Assembly (NCBI RefSeq): GCF_014647875.1
Contig: NZ_BMQA01000003.1
Location: forward strand, 186,001 to 250,000
From: Streptomyces brasiliensis
GTDB taxonomy: Bacteria > Actinomycetota > Actinomycetes > Streptomycetales > Streptomycetaceae
DNA: 64,000 nucleotides
Direction of reading: 5' to 3'
Shown here: positions 53,277 to 62,382 of the stretch, piece after piece
Layout: each line of letters begins with the position of its first letter
How positions within the stretch are numbered: position 1 is the first letter of the stretch
Notes under the pieces: model-generated
Databases searched by the model: none
What the model was told of the DNA's origin: nothing
What the model saw: the letters and a program-made list of their open reading frames with translations, nothing else
Translations under genes and position numbers: made by a program

Positions 53277-53372
53277 ATGCCCGTGACCGCAGAACTGATC
53301 GGCGCCGCGGCCACCCTCGTCGGTCTCGGAATCCTGACCCTGTGGAGCGTGCGCAGCATCACGCGACGCTGA
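53277..53372 (+). CDS. 31-residue single-helix membrane peptide
   Basis: ATG at 53277 is preceded by GGAGG at ideal spacing. The product is one hydrophobic helix (LIGAAATLVGLGILTLWSV) with a basic end (RSITRR), so it should insert with the C-terminus inside. It lies divergently upstream of the permease gene and before the TrkA pair. A role as a small transporter partner is possible but unproven. Confidence 0.55.
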   Translation: MPVTAELIGAAATLVGLGILTLWSVRSITRR

Positions 53373-53487
53373 TCGCGCAAACCCTCGCACGGGGGTCCCC
53401 AGCCCGGACGGTGCGTGTGTAGCTTGGGCCTCGGTCTGAGACCCTGATGGGGCTGAGCAGTCACTTTTGAACACCGGAAGGACGGTC

Positions 53488-54159
53488 GTGCACATCGTCA
53501 TCATGGGCTGCGGGAGAGTGGGTTCCGCTCTCGCCCAGACCCTGGAGCAACAGGGGCACACGGTCGCCGTGATCGACCAGGACCCCACCGCCTTCCGTCG
53601 GCTGGGCCCCGGATTCGGTGGCCGCCGGGTCACCGGCGTCGGCTTCGACCAGGACACCCTGCGCGAGGCGGGCATCGAGGAGGCCGGCGCCTTCGCCGCC
53701 GTCTCGAGCGGTGACAACTCGAACATCATCTCGGCGCGCGTGGCCCGTGAGATGTTCGGCGTGGAGAACGTCGCCGCCCGGATCTACGACCCCCGCCGTG
53801 CCGAGGTCTACCAGCGCCTGGGCATCCCGACCGTGGCGACGGTCCGCTGGACGGCGGACCAGATGCTGCGCCGGCTGCTCCCCTCCGGTGCCGAGCCGCT
53901 GTGGCGCGACCCCACCGGCGGCGTCCAGCTCGCCGAGGTGCACACCTCCCCGGCCTGGGTGGGCCACAAGATCAGCAAGCTGCAGGAGGAGACCGGCGTG
54001 CGTGTCGCGTTCGTCACCCGGCTCGGCGAGGCGATCCTGCCCACGTCGCAGACGGTGCTGCAGGAGGGCGACCTCGTGCACGTGATGATGCGGACGGACG
54101 AGGTGGACAAGGTCGAGGCCGTGTTCGCGCAGGGCCCCGAAGAGGAGGGCGGTCACTGA
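53488..54159 (+). CDS. TrkA-type potassium channel/transporter regulator (first of pair)
   Basis: This 223-residue protein uses GTG at 53488 after GGAAGGA, so that the Rossmann loop IMGCGRVGSALAQTLE sits at the N-terminus. Residues 1-120 are RCK-N (NAD/ATP binding, with VIDQDP ending strand 2). Residues about 135-220 are RCK-C. Such proteins gate K+ uptake systems in response to nucleotides. The stop overlaps the start of a second trkA-type gene. Confidence 0.9.
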   Translation: MHIVIMGCGRVGSALAQTLEQQGHTVAVIDQDPTAFRRLGPGFGGRRVTGVGFDQDTLREAGIEEAGAFAAVSSGDNSNIISARVAREMFGVENVAARIYDPRRAEVYQRLGIPTVATVRWTADQMLRRLLPSGAEPLWRDPTGGVQLAEVHTSPAWVGHKISKLQEETGVRVAFVTRLGEAILPTSQTVLQEGDLVHVMMRTDEVDKVEAVFAQGPEEEGGH

Positions 54160-54830
54160 TGAGGGTCGCCATTGCCGGGGCCGGCGCGGTCGGCCGCTCG
54201 ATCGCGGGCGAACTGCTGGAGAACGGCCACGAGGTCCTGCTGATCGACAAGGCGCCGACCGCCATCTCGGTCGAGCGCGTCCCGCAGGCGGAGTGGCTGC
54301 TGGCCGACGCCTGCGAGATCACGTCCCTGGACGAGGCTGCGCTGCAGCGCTGCAACGTCGTGATCGCCGCGACGGGCGACGACAAGGTCAACCTGGTCGT
54401 CTCGTTGCTGGCGAAGACGGAGTACGGCGTCCCGCGCGTCGTGGCCCGCGTGAACAACCCGAAGAACGAGTGGCTGTTCAACGAGGCCTGGGGCGTCGAC
54501 GTCGCCGTCTCCACGCCGCGTCTGATGTCCGCCCTGGTCGAAGAGGCGGTGAGCGTCGGCGACCTGGTCCGGCTGCTGCGCTTCAGCCACGGCGACGCCA
54601 ACCTCGTGGAGCTGACCCTGCCGGAGGAGTCGGCCCTGGCCGGCACCCAGGTCGGCCAGGTCGAGTGGCCCGAGGACACGTCCCTGGTCACGATCATCCG
54701 CGGCACCCGGGTGCTCACCCCGTCCAAGGAGGACTCCCTGGAACCGGGCGACGAGCTGCTGTTCGTCGCGGCGCAGGCCCGCGAGGAGCAGCTGGAGGAC
54801 CTACTGTCGGTCCGGCGCGCGGACGACTGA
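54159..54830 (+). CDS. TrkA-type potassium channel/transporter regulator (second of pair)
   Basis: This 223-residue protein starts with ATG sharing a base with the previous stop (TGATG). Its nucleotide loop is IAGAGAVGRSIAGELLENG, followed by LLIDKAP. RCK-C is at about residues 140-220. Paired single-RCK proteins probably form a hetero-octameric ring. A 21-bp terminator hairpin follows. Confidence 0.9.
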   Translation: MRVAIAGAGAVGRSIAGELLENGHEVLLIDKAPTAISVERVPQAEWLLADACEITSLDEAALQRCNVVIAATGDDKVNLVVSLLAKTEYGVPRVVARVNNPKNEWLFNEAWGVDVAVSTPRLMSALVEEAVSVGDLVRLLRFSHGDANLVELTLPEESALAGTQVGQVEWPEDTSLVTIIRGTRVLTPSKEDSLEPGDELLFVAAQAREEQLEDLLSVRRADD

Positions 54831-54849
54831 CGGTTCATTCGAGGGTTAC

Positions 54850-54894
54850 GACGAGGAGGGGCGCCCGGTGCTGCACCGGGCGCCCCTCCTCGTC
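54850..54894. terminator. 21-bp perfect hairpin between convergent genes
   Basis: Arms 54850-54870 and 54874-54894 are perfectly complementary around the loop CTG (arm start GACGAGGAGGGGCGCC). It lies between the stops of the second trkA-type gene and the DUF3159 gene, so it serves both strands. Confidence 0.85.
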
Positions 54895-54910
54895 GGCTGC
54901 GAAGCGTGGT

Positions 54911-55669
54911 CTACCGGCGGTGACGGCCACCGGTCGACGTCTGGCCGCCCTCTTGGGCCAAGGCCGCTTTCCGCTCCTGTTCGGCCTTCTCCTCGGCCTC
55001 CATCTCGGCGAAGACGTCGATGGGGGCCGGTGCCTTCGCGAGGAAGACCCAGGTGAGCCAGACCGCCAGCAGGAACGGCGGGATCTTCAGGATCACGAGG
55101 ACCCAGCCGAGCTGGGTCGTGTCGGCCCACCAGTACAGCGGGAAGAGGATCGCGCACTTGGCGAGCAGGATCAGGCCCCAGGCCCAACTCGCCTTGGCGT
55201 AGGCCTTCTTGCGGCCGGGATTGCGGGTGCGCCAGGAGAGGTTCTCCTTGAAGACCGGGCCCAGGATTAGGCCGATCAGGGGCACGCCGGCGAGGGTCGT
55301 GACGACGTACGCCACGGCCAGGCCCAGGGTGTAGAGCATGCCGGGCAGATAGAAGTCCTTGGCGTTGCCCGTCATCATCGCGAAGACCACGCCGAAGGCG
55401 ACGCCGAAGACGCCGCTGAAGGCGTGCTTGACGGTGTCCTTCATGGCCAGCCGCACCACGACCAGGACCAGCGACACGGCCAGGGCGGCGATCGCCGACC
55501 AGTGCAGGTCCTTGTTGATCGTGAAGATGGTGACGAAGAGGAGTCCGGGCAGGACGGTCTCGACCATGCCCCGGACACCGCCGAACGCCTCGAACAACGC
55601 GGCCTCGGTCACCGCCCGCGCATCATCGTGCTGCTGGGCGTCTTCGGTCGGCTTGTCGAGTGACGTCAC
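54911..55669 (-). CDS. DUF3159 membrane protein
   Basis: This 252-residue protein has five or six membrane helices between about residues 38 and 215 (LPGLLFVTIFTINKDLHWSA, then others), with a charged C-terminal tail (DVFAEMEAEEKAEQERKAAL). DUF3159 is a conserved actinobacterial family of unknown function. The OB-fold gene lies only four bases away and in the same direction, a conserved Streptomyces pair. Confidence 0.85.
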   Translation of the reverse strand: MTSLDKPTEDAQQHDDARAVTEAALFEAFGGVRGMVETVLPGLLFVTIFTINKDLHWSAIAALAVSLVLVVVRLAMKDTVKHAFSGVFGVAFGVVFAMMTGNAKDFYLPGMLYTLGLAVAYVVTTLAGVPLIGLILGPVFKENLSWRTRNPGRKKAYAKASWAWGLILLAKCAILFPLYWWADTTQLGWVLVILKIPPFLLAVWLTWVFLAKAPAPIDVFAEMEAEEKAEQERKAALAQEGGQTSTGGRHRR

Positions 55670-55672
55670 CGG

Positions 55673-56071
55673 CTACTCCCGTCCGAGGGGTCTCAGTTCG
55701 TACTTGGGGTTGAACAGCACGCGGCGGCCCCGGCTCATCGAGATCCGGCCCGATGCGATCAGCTTGCGCCCCGGTTCTATCCCGACGATGGAGCGTCTGC
55801 CGAGCCACACCACGTCCAGTGCCGCGGAGCCGTCGAACAGCTCGGCCTCCAGGGCGGGGACTCCGGCGCGTGGTCGCAGGGTGACCGTGCGCAAGGTACC
55901 AGTAACGGTGACGATCTGCCGGTCCTGGCAGTCGCCGATCCGGATACAGCCCGTGGTCTCGGTGTCCTCCCGCAGTTCCTCGGACTCCAGGTCCTCCTGG
56001 GACGAGGAGAGCCGGTCGAACATGCGCCGGAACCGGCCCACCGGCTTTTCGGAACGGGGAACAGCACTCAT
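55673..56071 (-). CDS. OB-fold nucleic-acid-binding domain protein
   Basis: This 132-residue protein uses ATG 56071; TTG 56077 is also possible. The first 40 residues are charged. Residues about 45-130 form an OB-fold (RQIVTVTGTLRTVTLRP, then LEAELFDGSAALDVVWLG, and GRKLIASGRISMSRGRRVLF). It is typically annotated as nucleic-acid binding; the ligand has not been shown. It is probably co-transcribed with the DUF3159 gene. Confidence 0.85.
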   Translation of the reverse strand: MSAVPRSEKPVGRFRRMFDRLSSSQEDLESEELREDTETTGCIRIGDCQDRQIVTVTGTLRTVTLRPRAGVPALEAELFDGSAALDVVWLGRRSIVGIEPGRKLIASGRISMSRGRRVLFNPKYELRPLGRE

Positions 56072-56116
56072 GTCCAAAGCGTACCGGGGCGCACCGACGC
56101 TGTCGTACCCCTCCCG

Positions 56117-56803
56117 CTACCGCTCGAACCGGTACCCCATGCCCGGCTCGGTGATGAAGTGCTTGGGGTGGGACGGGTCCGTCTCGAGTTTTCTGCGGAG
56201 CTGGGCCATGTACACGCGCAGGTAGTTGGTCTCCGTGCCGTACGACGGGCCCCACACCTCCTGGAGCAGCTGCTTCTGGCTGACCAGGCGGCCCGTGTTG
56301 CGGACCAGCACCTCCAGCAGATGCCACTCCGTAGGCGTCAGCCGTACGTCCTTCCCGCCCCGGTTGACCTTCTTCGCGGCCAGATCGACCGTGAAACCCT
56401 CGGTCTCCACCAGGACGTCGTCGTCGGCGCCCCCGGCCACGGGCTCGGCGCGGCGCACGGCGGCCCGCAGCCGGGCCAGCAGCTCGTCCATGCCGAAGGG
56501 CTTGGTCACGTAGTCGTCGGCACCCGCGTCGAGTGCCTCGACCTTCTCGTCGGAGGTGTGCCGGGCCGACAGGACCAGGATCGGCACCCGGGTCCAGCCG
56601 CGCAGCCCCTTGATCACCTCGACGCCGTCCAGGTCGGGCAGGCCCAGGTCGAGGACGACCACGTCGGGATGGCGGGAGGCCGCGAGTTCGAGGGCGGTCC
56701 TGCCGTCGGCGGCCGCGTCCACCTCGTACTTGCGGGCCTTGAGGTTGATCACCAGTGCGCGCACGATCTGCGGCTCGTCGTCGACCACCAGCACGCGGGT
56801 CAT
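56117..56803 (-). CDS. kdpE: OmpR-family response regulator KdpE
   Basis: This 228-residue protein has a receiver domain with Asp8-Asp9 (VLVVDDEP), phosphoacceptor Asp52 (VVVLDLGLPD) and a Lys in VTKPFG, then an OmpR/PhoB winged helix (LTPTEWHLLEVLVRNTGRLV to LRRKLETDPSHPKHFI). It activates the high-affinity Kdp K+ ATPase genes in characterised bacteria. ATG overlaps the kdpD stop. Confidence 0.93.
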   Translation of the reverse strand: MTRVLVVDDEPQIVRALVINLKARKYEVDAAADGRTALELAASRHPDVVVLDLGLPDLDGVEVIKGLRGWTRVPILVLSARHTSDEKVEALDAGADDYVTKPFGMDELLARLRAAVRRAEPVAGGADDDVLVETEGFTVDLAAKKVNRGGKDVRLTPTEWHLLEVLVRNTGRLVSQKQLLQEVWGPSYGTETNYLRVYMAQLRRKLETDPSHPKHFITEPGMGYRFER

Positions 56804-59361
56804 GAAACCTGCCTTTCCGGTTCTTCCACCGCGGAGGCCTCCCCCGGCCGGAGCGCCTCGGGACGCGATCCCGCCGCGCGGAGGCTGAGGACCATGGTGA
56901 GGCCGCCGCCGGGCGTGTCCTCCGCGTTCAGGGTGCCGCCCATCGCCTCGGCGAAGCCACGGGCCACCGCGAGGCCGAGACCGACCCCGGCGCCGCGCGG
57001 GGCGTCGCCGTAGCGCTGGAACGGCTCGAAGATACGGTCCTTGGCCTCGTCGGGGACGCCGGGCCCGCGGTCCGCGATCCTCACCTCGACCCGGTCGGCG
57101 ATGGCGCTCGCCGCGACCAGCACGGAGCGGTCCGGCGGGCTGTACTTGACGGCGTTCTCCACCAGGTTGGCCACGGCCCGCTCGAGCAGCCCGGGGTCGA
57201 CGGCGACCATGGGCAGGGTCTCGCCCACGTCCAGCTCCACGCTGTCCTCGGGCACGCCGACCAGCGCCATCGGCACCACCTCGTCGAGGTCGATGTCACG
57301 GATGAGCGGCGTGACCGTGCCGGTCTGCAGCCGGGACATGTCGAGCAGATTGCCGACCAGGTGGTCGAGGCGGTCGGCGCCCTCCTCGATGCCTTCGAGC
57401 AGCTCCGCCCGATCCTCCTCGGACCACGCCACGTCGTCGGAGCGCAGCGAGGTGACCGCGGCCTTGATCCCGGCCAGCGGGGTGCGCAGATCGTGGCTGA
57501 CGGCGGCCAGCAGGGCCGTGCGGATGCGGTTGCCCTCGGCCAGCGCGCGGGCCTGGTACGCCTCCTCCTGGAGGCGCCGGCGGTCCAGGACGACGGCGGC
57601 CTGCGCGGCGAACGCCGCGAGCACCCGCCGGTCCTCGGCGGGCAGCACGCGGCCGGTCAGGGCGAGCGCCATGTGAGCGCCGGCCGGCACGTCGACGTCG
57701 GCGTCCTCGGGCCGCTCCAGCGGCCGCCCGAACCCGGCCCGGCCGGCGCAGGTCCACGGCTCGAGGTCACCGGCCCGCTCCAGCAGGGCGGCCGACTCCA
57801 TGCCGAAGGTCTCCCGGACCCGCTCGAGCAGCTCCTCCAGGCTGGTCTCACCGCGCAGCACGTTGCCGGCGAGGAAGGAGAGGATCTCCGACTCGGCGCG
57901 CAGCCGGGCCGCCTGGTGGGTGCGCCGGGCCGCGAGGTCCACCACCGAGGCCACCGACACGGCGACCCCGACGAAGATCGCGATGGCCACGATGTTCTTG
58001 GGGTCGGCGATGGTGAAGCGGTGCAGCGGCGGTGTGTAGAAGTAGTTCAGCAGCAGGGAGCCGAAGGCGGCCGAGGCCAGGGCCGGCAGGAGGCCGCCGA
58101 GCAGGGCCGCCGCGACCGTCAGCGTCAGGAACAGCAGCATGTCGTTGGCGAGGCCGAGGTCGACCCTGTTGAGCAGCAGCGCCATGATCACCGGGCCGGC
58201 CAGCCCCACCAGCCAGCCAGCGACGATCCGGGTCCGGCCGAGCCGCGCGCCCCGGGCCACGGGCAGCCCGCGCCCCTTGGCGACCTCCTCGTGGGTGACG
58301 ATGTGCACGTCGATGTCGGGTCCCGACTCCCGGGCGACCGTGGCGCCGACGCCGGGCCCGAAGACGTACTGCCAGGCCTTGCGGCGCGAGGAGCCGAGAA
58401 CGATCTGGGTGGCGTTGGCGCCGCGTGCGAAGTCCAGCAGGGCGGCGGGTATGTCGTCGCCGACGACGTGGTGGAAGGTGCCGCCGAGGTCCTCGACCAG
58501 GGTGCGCTGGACGGCGAGCTCCTTCGGGGAGCCGGCCGACAGTCCGTCGCTGCGGGCGATGTAGACCGCCAGCACCTCACCGCCGGCGCCCTTCTCCGCG
58601 AGCCGCGCGGCCCGGCGGATCAGCGTCCGCCCCTCAGGACCGCCGGTCAGGCCCACCACGATCCGCTCGCGCGAGCCCCAGATCTTCGAGACCCGGTGTT
58701 CACTGCGGTACTGCTTCAGGTATTCGTCGACCCGGTCGGCCACCCACAGCAGCGCCAGTTCGCGCAGGGCGGTCAGATTGCCGGGGCGGAAGTAGTTGGA
58801 CAGGGCCGCGTCGACCTTGTCCGACTGGTAGATGTTGCCGTGCGCCATACGACGGCGCAGCGCCTGCGGCGACATGTCGACCAGCTCGATCTGGTCCGCC
58901 CGCCGCACCACCTCGTCGGGAACCGTCTCCTGCTGCCGTACCCCCGTGATCAACTCGACGACGTCGCCGAGTGACTCCAGATGCTGGATGTTGACGGTCG
59001 ACACCACGTCGATCCCGGCCGCCAGCAGCTCCTCCACGTCCTGCCAGCGCTTGGTGTTCCGCGAGCCGGGGACGTTGGTGTGGGCGAGTTCGTCCACCAG
59101 GGCGACCCTGGGAGCGCGGTCCAGCACCGCGTCCACGTCCATCTCGGTGAAGACGGCCCCCCGGTACTCGAGTTCCTTGCGCGGGATGTGCTCGAGGCCG
59201 TGCAGCATCACCTCGGTGCGCGGCCGGTCGTGGTGCTCCACGAAGGCCACCACGCAGTCGGTGCCGCGCTCCACGCGCCGGTGGGCCTCGGAGAGCATCG
59301 CGTAGGTCTTGCCCACGCCCGGTGCCGCGCCGAGGTAGATCCGAAGCTTGCCGCGTGCCAT
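56800..59361 (-). CDS. kdpD: Sensor histidine kinase KdpD
   Basis: This 853-residue protein uses ATG 59361, giving MARGKLRIYLGAAPGVGKT with the KdpD Walker A at the N-terminus. A Usp-like domain follows (about 250-370), then four membrane helices (about 400-500), a GAF-like region, the phosphorylation site SHDLRTPLAG near residue 645, and an HATPase_c domain with VENAVKYSPPDRS. It senses K+ limitation. No kdpFABC genes are in the window, so targets must lie elsewhere. Confidence 0.93.
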   Translation of the reverse strand: MARGKLRIYLGAAPGVGKTYAMLSEAHRRVERGTDCVVAFVEHHDRPRTEVMLHGLEHIPRKELEYRGAVFTEMDVDAVLDRAPRVALVDELAHTNVPGSRNTKRWQDVEELLAAGIDVVSTVNIQHLESLGDVVELITGVRQQETVPDEVVRRADQIELVDMSPQALRRRMAHGNIYQSDKVDAALSNYFRPGNLTALRELALLWVADRVDEYLKQYRSEHRVSKIWGSRERIVVGLTGGPEGRTLIRRAARLAEKGAGGEVLAVYIARSDGLSAGSPKELAVQRTLVEDLGGTFHHVVGDDIPAALLDFARGANATQIVLGSSRRKAWQYVFGPGVGATVARESGPDIDVHIVTHEEVAKGRGLPVARGARLGRTRIVAGWLVGLAGPVIMALLLNRVDLGLANDMLLFLTLTVAAALLGGLLPALASAAFGSLLLNYFYTPPLHRFTIADPKNIVAIAIFVGVAVSVASVVDLAARRTHQAARLRAESEILSFLAGNVLRGETSLEELLERVRETFGMESAALLERAGDLEPWTCAGRAGFGRPLERPEDADVDVPAGAHMALALTGRVLPAEDRRVLAAFAAQAAVVLDRRRLQEEAYQARALAEGNRIRTALLAAVSHDLRTPLAGIKAAVTSLRSDDVAWSEEDRAELLEGIEEGADRLDHLVGNLLDMSRLQTGTVTPLIRDIDLDEVVPMALVGVPEDSVELDVGETLPMVAVDPGLLERAVANLVENAVKYSPPDRSVLVAASAIADRVEVRIADRGPGVPDEAKDRIFEPFQRYGDAPRGAGVGLGLAVARGFAEAMGGTLNAEDTPGGGLTMVLSLRAAGSRPEALRPGEASAVEEPERQVS

Positions 59362-59485
59362 GGTCCTATTGTCTTCCGGTGACTGCTGCCTACGCAGCGT
59401 CGACCTTACGGCCAACAATTCCGGCAAGTGGGACACGGGGTCGGGCAGCGGGCATCTTTGACACAACCCTGACGGGTCGCGCGGC

Positions 59486-60178
59486 TCAGTGCTCGACGAT
59501 CGTGCCGTCGCTCAGCTCGAGGACCCGGTCGGCGAGGCCGAGCAGGGTCGCGTCGTGCGTGGCGACCAGTGCGGTGACCCGCTCGCTGTGGACGACGGCG
59601 CGCAGCAGCTCCATCACCGCGAGGCCGGTCTCGGCGTCCAGCTGGCCGGTCGGCTCGTCGGCGATGAGGAGCGCGGGGCGGTTGGCGAGGGCGCGGGCGA
59701 TGGCGACGCGCTGCTGCTGGCCGCCGGACAGCTCGCCGGGCCGCTGTGCCGCGTGGTCGGCGAGGCCGACCAGGGAGAGCAGCAGCTCGACGCGCTCCTC
59801 GCGCTCGCGCGGGTCGGCCCGGCGCAGCCGCATCGGCACGCCGACGTTCTCGGCGGCGGTGAGAATCGGGATCAGCCCGAACGACTGGAAGACGAAACCG
59901 ATCCGGTCCCGGCGCAGTTCCAGCAGACCGTTCTCGCCGAGGGAGGCGAGGTCCTGCCCGTCGACGTCGATCCGGCCGCGGTCAGTGGTGTCGAGTCCGC
60001 CGACGACGTTCAGGAGTGTGGTCTTGCCGGACCCCGAGCGTCCCTTGAGGGCGACCAGCTCACCGCGCGGAACGTCGAAGGAGACGCCGCGCAGGGCGTG
60101 GACGGCCGCGGCTCCGTGGCCGTAGGACTTGTGGACGTCCTCGACGCGCACCATGGTCTCGGTGGCCACCCGGCTCAT
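59486..60178 (-). CDS. ABC transporter ATP-binding protein, LolD/MacB type
   Basis: This 230-residue ATPase starts with ATG at 60178. Walker A is GRSGSGKTTLLN at about residue 45, the signature LSGGQQQRVAIARAL near 145, and Walker B ALLIADEPTGQLDAETG near 165. Sequence style is that of ATPases paired with FtsX-like permeases, which remove or move lipids, peptides or drugs. No permease gene is adjacent on either side here, so its partner must be unlinked. Confidence 0.88.
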   Translation of the reverse strand: MSRVATETMVRVEDVHKSYGHGAAAVHALRGVSFDVPRGELVALKGRSGSGKTTLLNVVGGLDTTDRGRIDVDGQDLASLGENGLLELRRDRIGFVFQSFGLIPILTAAENVGVPMRLRRADPREREERVELLLSLVGLADHAAQRPGELSGGQQQRVAIARALANRPALLIADEPTGQLDAETGLAVMELLRAVVHSERVTALVATHDATLLGLADRVLELSDGTIVEH

Positions 60179-60284
60179 CGCGCCTCCCCCGCTTCCCTGT
60201 CTCCCCGTGTCCCAGCGTCCGCGGTTTCCCGTGGACCGGGCGCCAGTATCGCCGCCTGACGCCCGGACGATCAACGGGTTCGGG

Positions 60285-61466
60285 TCAGTTGGGGTTGTCG
60301 CCGTGCGTGAGGGTCTCCCAGGCGACGAAGAGGTTGTTGCTGCCCGCGGGGCGCTGCGCCTCGGTCAGTGCCTGGGTGTTGGTCATGGCGATGCCCAGGC
60401 GGTTGTGCAGCGCGTTGTAGCCGACCTCGGTGACGGGACCGAGCCCGAGGTTGAGGGAGCCGCCGCACAGCCAGCTGGGTACGGCCTCGCCGCGCTGGTA
60501 CTTCGACTGGAAGCCGAGCGCCTGCCGCAGCCGCTCGCCGACGTCGGTGCCGTACAGGTCCTGGCCCTGGATCCGGCTGGTCTCGGCGACGTGCGAGATC
60601 GAGGAGATGCCGTATCCGGTATGGACGAAGTCGCGGCAGGTCTCCTGGGTGAGGCCCGTGACGAAGGTCGGCTGGCCCTGCCAGTAGTTGACGATCTTGT
60701 CCCGGGTGTCGAGATTCTGGCTGGGCACGGTCTTCGGCAGCGAGCCGTCCGAGGACAGGTAGACATAGGCGGCCGTGCGCGTACGGAACTTGGCCATGGC
60801 CGTGTCGTACGACGTCTTGTCCTCGAGGAAGACGGAGATGCCGACGGCGGCCTCCATCATCGTCAGCTCCCAGTTGCCGTTGGAGTTGGAGCCCTTGATG
60901 ACGACGGGGAGGTAGACGTTGCGGAGCATGGTCGCGAAGCGGCCGGAGTTCGCCCAGCCGCCCGTGTACGTGTACTTGATGATCTCGGCGGCCTTGGGCC
61001 AGGAGGAGCCGGCCCAGCCGGTCTGCAGGGGCGCGTTGCTGTTGGTGTGGCTGGTGATGGTGGCCGACCAGGCGTCCATGATCTGGATGGCCTTCTGGGC
61101 GTAGCGCGCGTCCCGGGTGATGTACCAGGCGAGGGCGTCGGTGTACGCGGCGATCGCGTCCTCGCGCTCGCCGGTGCACCCGTAGTCGGGGTTGGAGTAC
61201 GAGCCGCACTCGACGGTGGCCCGGGGCTTGGGGGTCCGGTTCAGGTCGGCGTACTTGCTCGCCGTCATCTGGTCGTAGGCGGCCTTCCAGGGCTGGGCAC
61301 CCGCCTGGACCTCGGCGCGGGCGAAGTCCAGCTGTCCCTGGGAGACGGTGACTCCGGGGTGGACGAAGGCGGTGGGGGCGGCGTCGGCGCGGTGTGCGGC
61401 GGTGGGTGCCACGAGGACACCGGACAGGAGGGCGGTCACCACCGCGAGGAGGGGGGAACGACGCAC
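60285..61466 (-). CDS. Secreted alginate lyase family protein
   Basis: This 393-residue protein begins with a Sec-type signal peptide (MRRSPLLAVVTALLSGVLV, cleavage after about residue 30). The mature part has the alpha-barrel pattern of the alginate lyase family: WKAAYDQMTASKYADL, then a long helical region with SNGNWELTMMEAAVGISVFL and FVHTGYGISSISHVAE. Asn-Trp-Glu and His/Tyr residues in those stretches are candidate catalytic positions. It probably depolymerises an acidic polysaccharide outside the cell; the substrate is not certain. Confidence 0.85.
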   Translation of the reverse strand: MRRSPLLAVVTALLSGVLVAPTAAHRADAAPTAFVHPGVTVSQGQLDFARAEVQAGAQPWKAAYDQMTASKYADLNRTPKPRATVECGSYSNPDYGCTGEREDAIAAYTDALAWYITRDARYAQKAIQIMDAWSATITSHTNSNAPLQTGWAGSSWPKAAEIIKYTYTGGWANSGRFATMLRNVYLPVVIKGSNSNGNWELTMMEAAVGISVFLEDKTSYDTAMAKFRTRTAAYVYLSSDGSLPKTVPSQNLDTRDKIVNYWQGQPTFVTGLTQETCRDFVHTGYGISSISHVAETSRIQGQDLYGTDVGERLRQALGFQSKYQRGEAVPSWLCGGSLNLGLGPVTEVGYNALHNRLGIAMTNTQALTEAQRPAGSNNLFVAWETLTHGDNPN

Positions 61467-61572
61467 AGCAACTCCGTTCTCGTATGTGAACTCGGAGCGC
61501 CTTCATGAACATAGGCGTTGGCCGTGGACCATAGGTACAGTCCAATGACCCGTCAAGAGTCCGCGCACGAGA

Positions 61573-61603
61573 AAGGGCCGCACCCGCGAGGGGTGTGGCC
61601 CTT
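61573..61603 (-). terminator. 13-bp hairpin after the DUF3710 gene
   Basis: AAGGGCCGCACCC pairs with GGGTGTGGCCCTT, with one mismatch and a 5-base loop. On the minus strand it lies 23 bases beyond the DUF3710 stop and is followed by TCTCG rather than a U-run. Confidence 0.65.
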
Positions 61604-61625
61604 GTCGCTCCTGTCTCAGCCTGTC

Positions 61626-62381
61626 TCAGCGGACCTCGGTGATCTCCGGTCCGCGCTGCAGCTGGCCCATGCCGCCGGAGAAGCGCGAGGACTCCTCCTG
61701 CTGAACACCCTCGGGCACCATCTGCGCGTCGTTCGGCAGCTTCAGGACGATCGGGTCGCGGGGCGCCATCGGGCCCTCGCCGCGGACCACGACCGTGTCG
61801 CGGAAGATCTGCTCCAGCATCCCGGCCGCCTGCGGCTGCACCGCACCCTGGCCCGAGATCACACCGCGCAGGAACCAGCGCGGACCGTCCACACCGACGA
61901 ACCGCACGACCTGGAAACCGCCGGTGCCGTCCGGCAGCTGCACCGGGACCTGGGCGCGCAGCTCCCAGCCCAGCGGACCCTCGACCTCGTCGACGATGCC
62001 GCCCTGCTGGGTGATGCCGGAGCCGATCTCCTCGCGCACCTCACCCCAGATGCCCTCGCGCTTGGGCGCGGCGAAGGCCTGCAGCTGGATGGCGCTGTCG
62101 CGCAGCACGACCGTCGCGGCGACGATCGCGTCACCCGCGACCTCGACCCGCAGCTCCATGCCGTCGATTCCCGGCACGAACAGACCGCCGAGGTCCACGC
62201 GGCCCTCGCTCGGGTCGCGCACCTCGGAGTCGTCCCAGGGCCCATCGGGCCGCGGCTCCGGCTCGAGCCGTACGCGCTCGCCCTCTACCTCGTCCGCCTC
62301 GGTGTCGACGCTGTCGACGACCTGCTCGGCCTCGCCGGCCGCGCCCTCGGCGGCACCCTTCGTCTTGCGACGTCCGAACAC
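61626..62381 (-). CDS. DUF3710 protein
   Basis: This 251-residue protein is read from GTG 62381 with AAGGA upstream, giving the N-terminus FGRRKTKGAAEGAAGEAEQV. An acidic linker leads to a conserved domain with RVDLGGLFVPGIDGMELRVE, LQAFAAPKREGIWGEVREEI and WFLRGVISGQGAV. DUF3710 is conserved in Actinobacteria beside dut. Its function is unknown. It follows dut by one base and is surely co-transcribed. Confidence 0.88.
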   Translation of the reverse strand: MFGRRKTKGAAEGAAGEAEQVVDSVDTEADEVEGERVRLEPEPRPDGPWDDSEVRDPSEGRVDLGGLFVPGIDGMELRVEVAGDAIVAATVVLRDSAIQLQAFAAPKREGIWGEVREEIGSGITQQGGIVDEVEGPLGWELRAQVPVQLPDGTGGFQVVRFVGVDGPRWFLRGVISGQGAVQPQAAGMLEQIFRDTVVVRGEGPMAPRDPIVLKLPNDAQMVPEGVQQEESSRFSGGMGQLQRGPEITEVR

Positions 62382-62382
62382 G

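Noticed and set aside
57361..58974. A 537-codon plus-strand frame opposite kdpD
   Set aside because: It is the shadow of a well-conserved sensor kinase.
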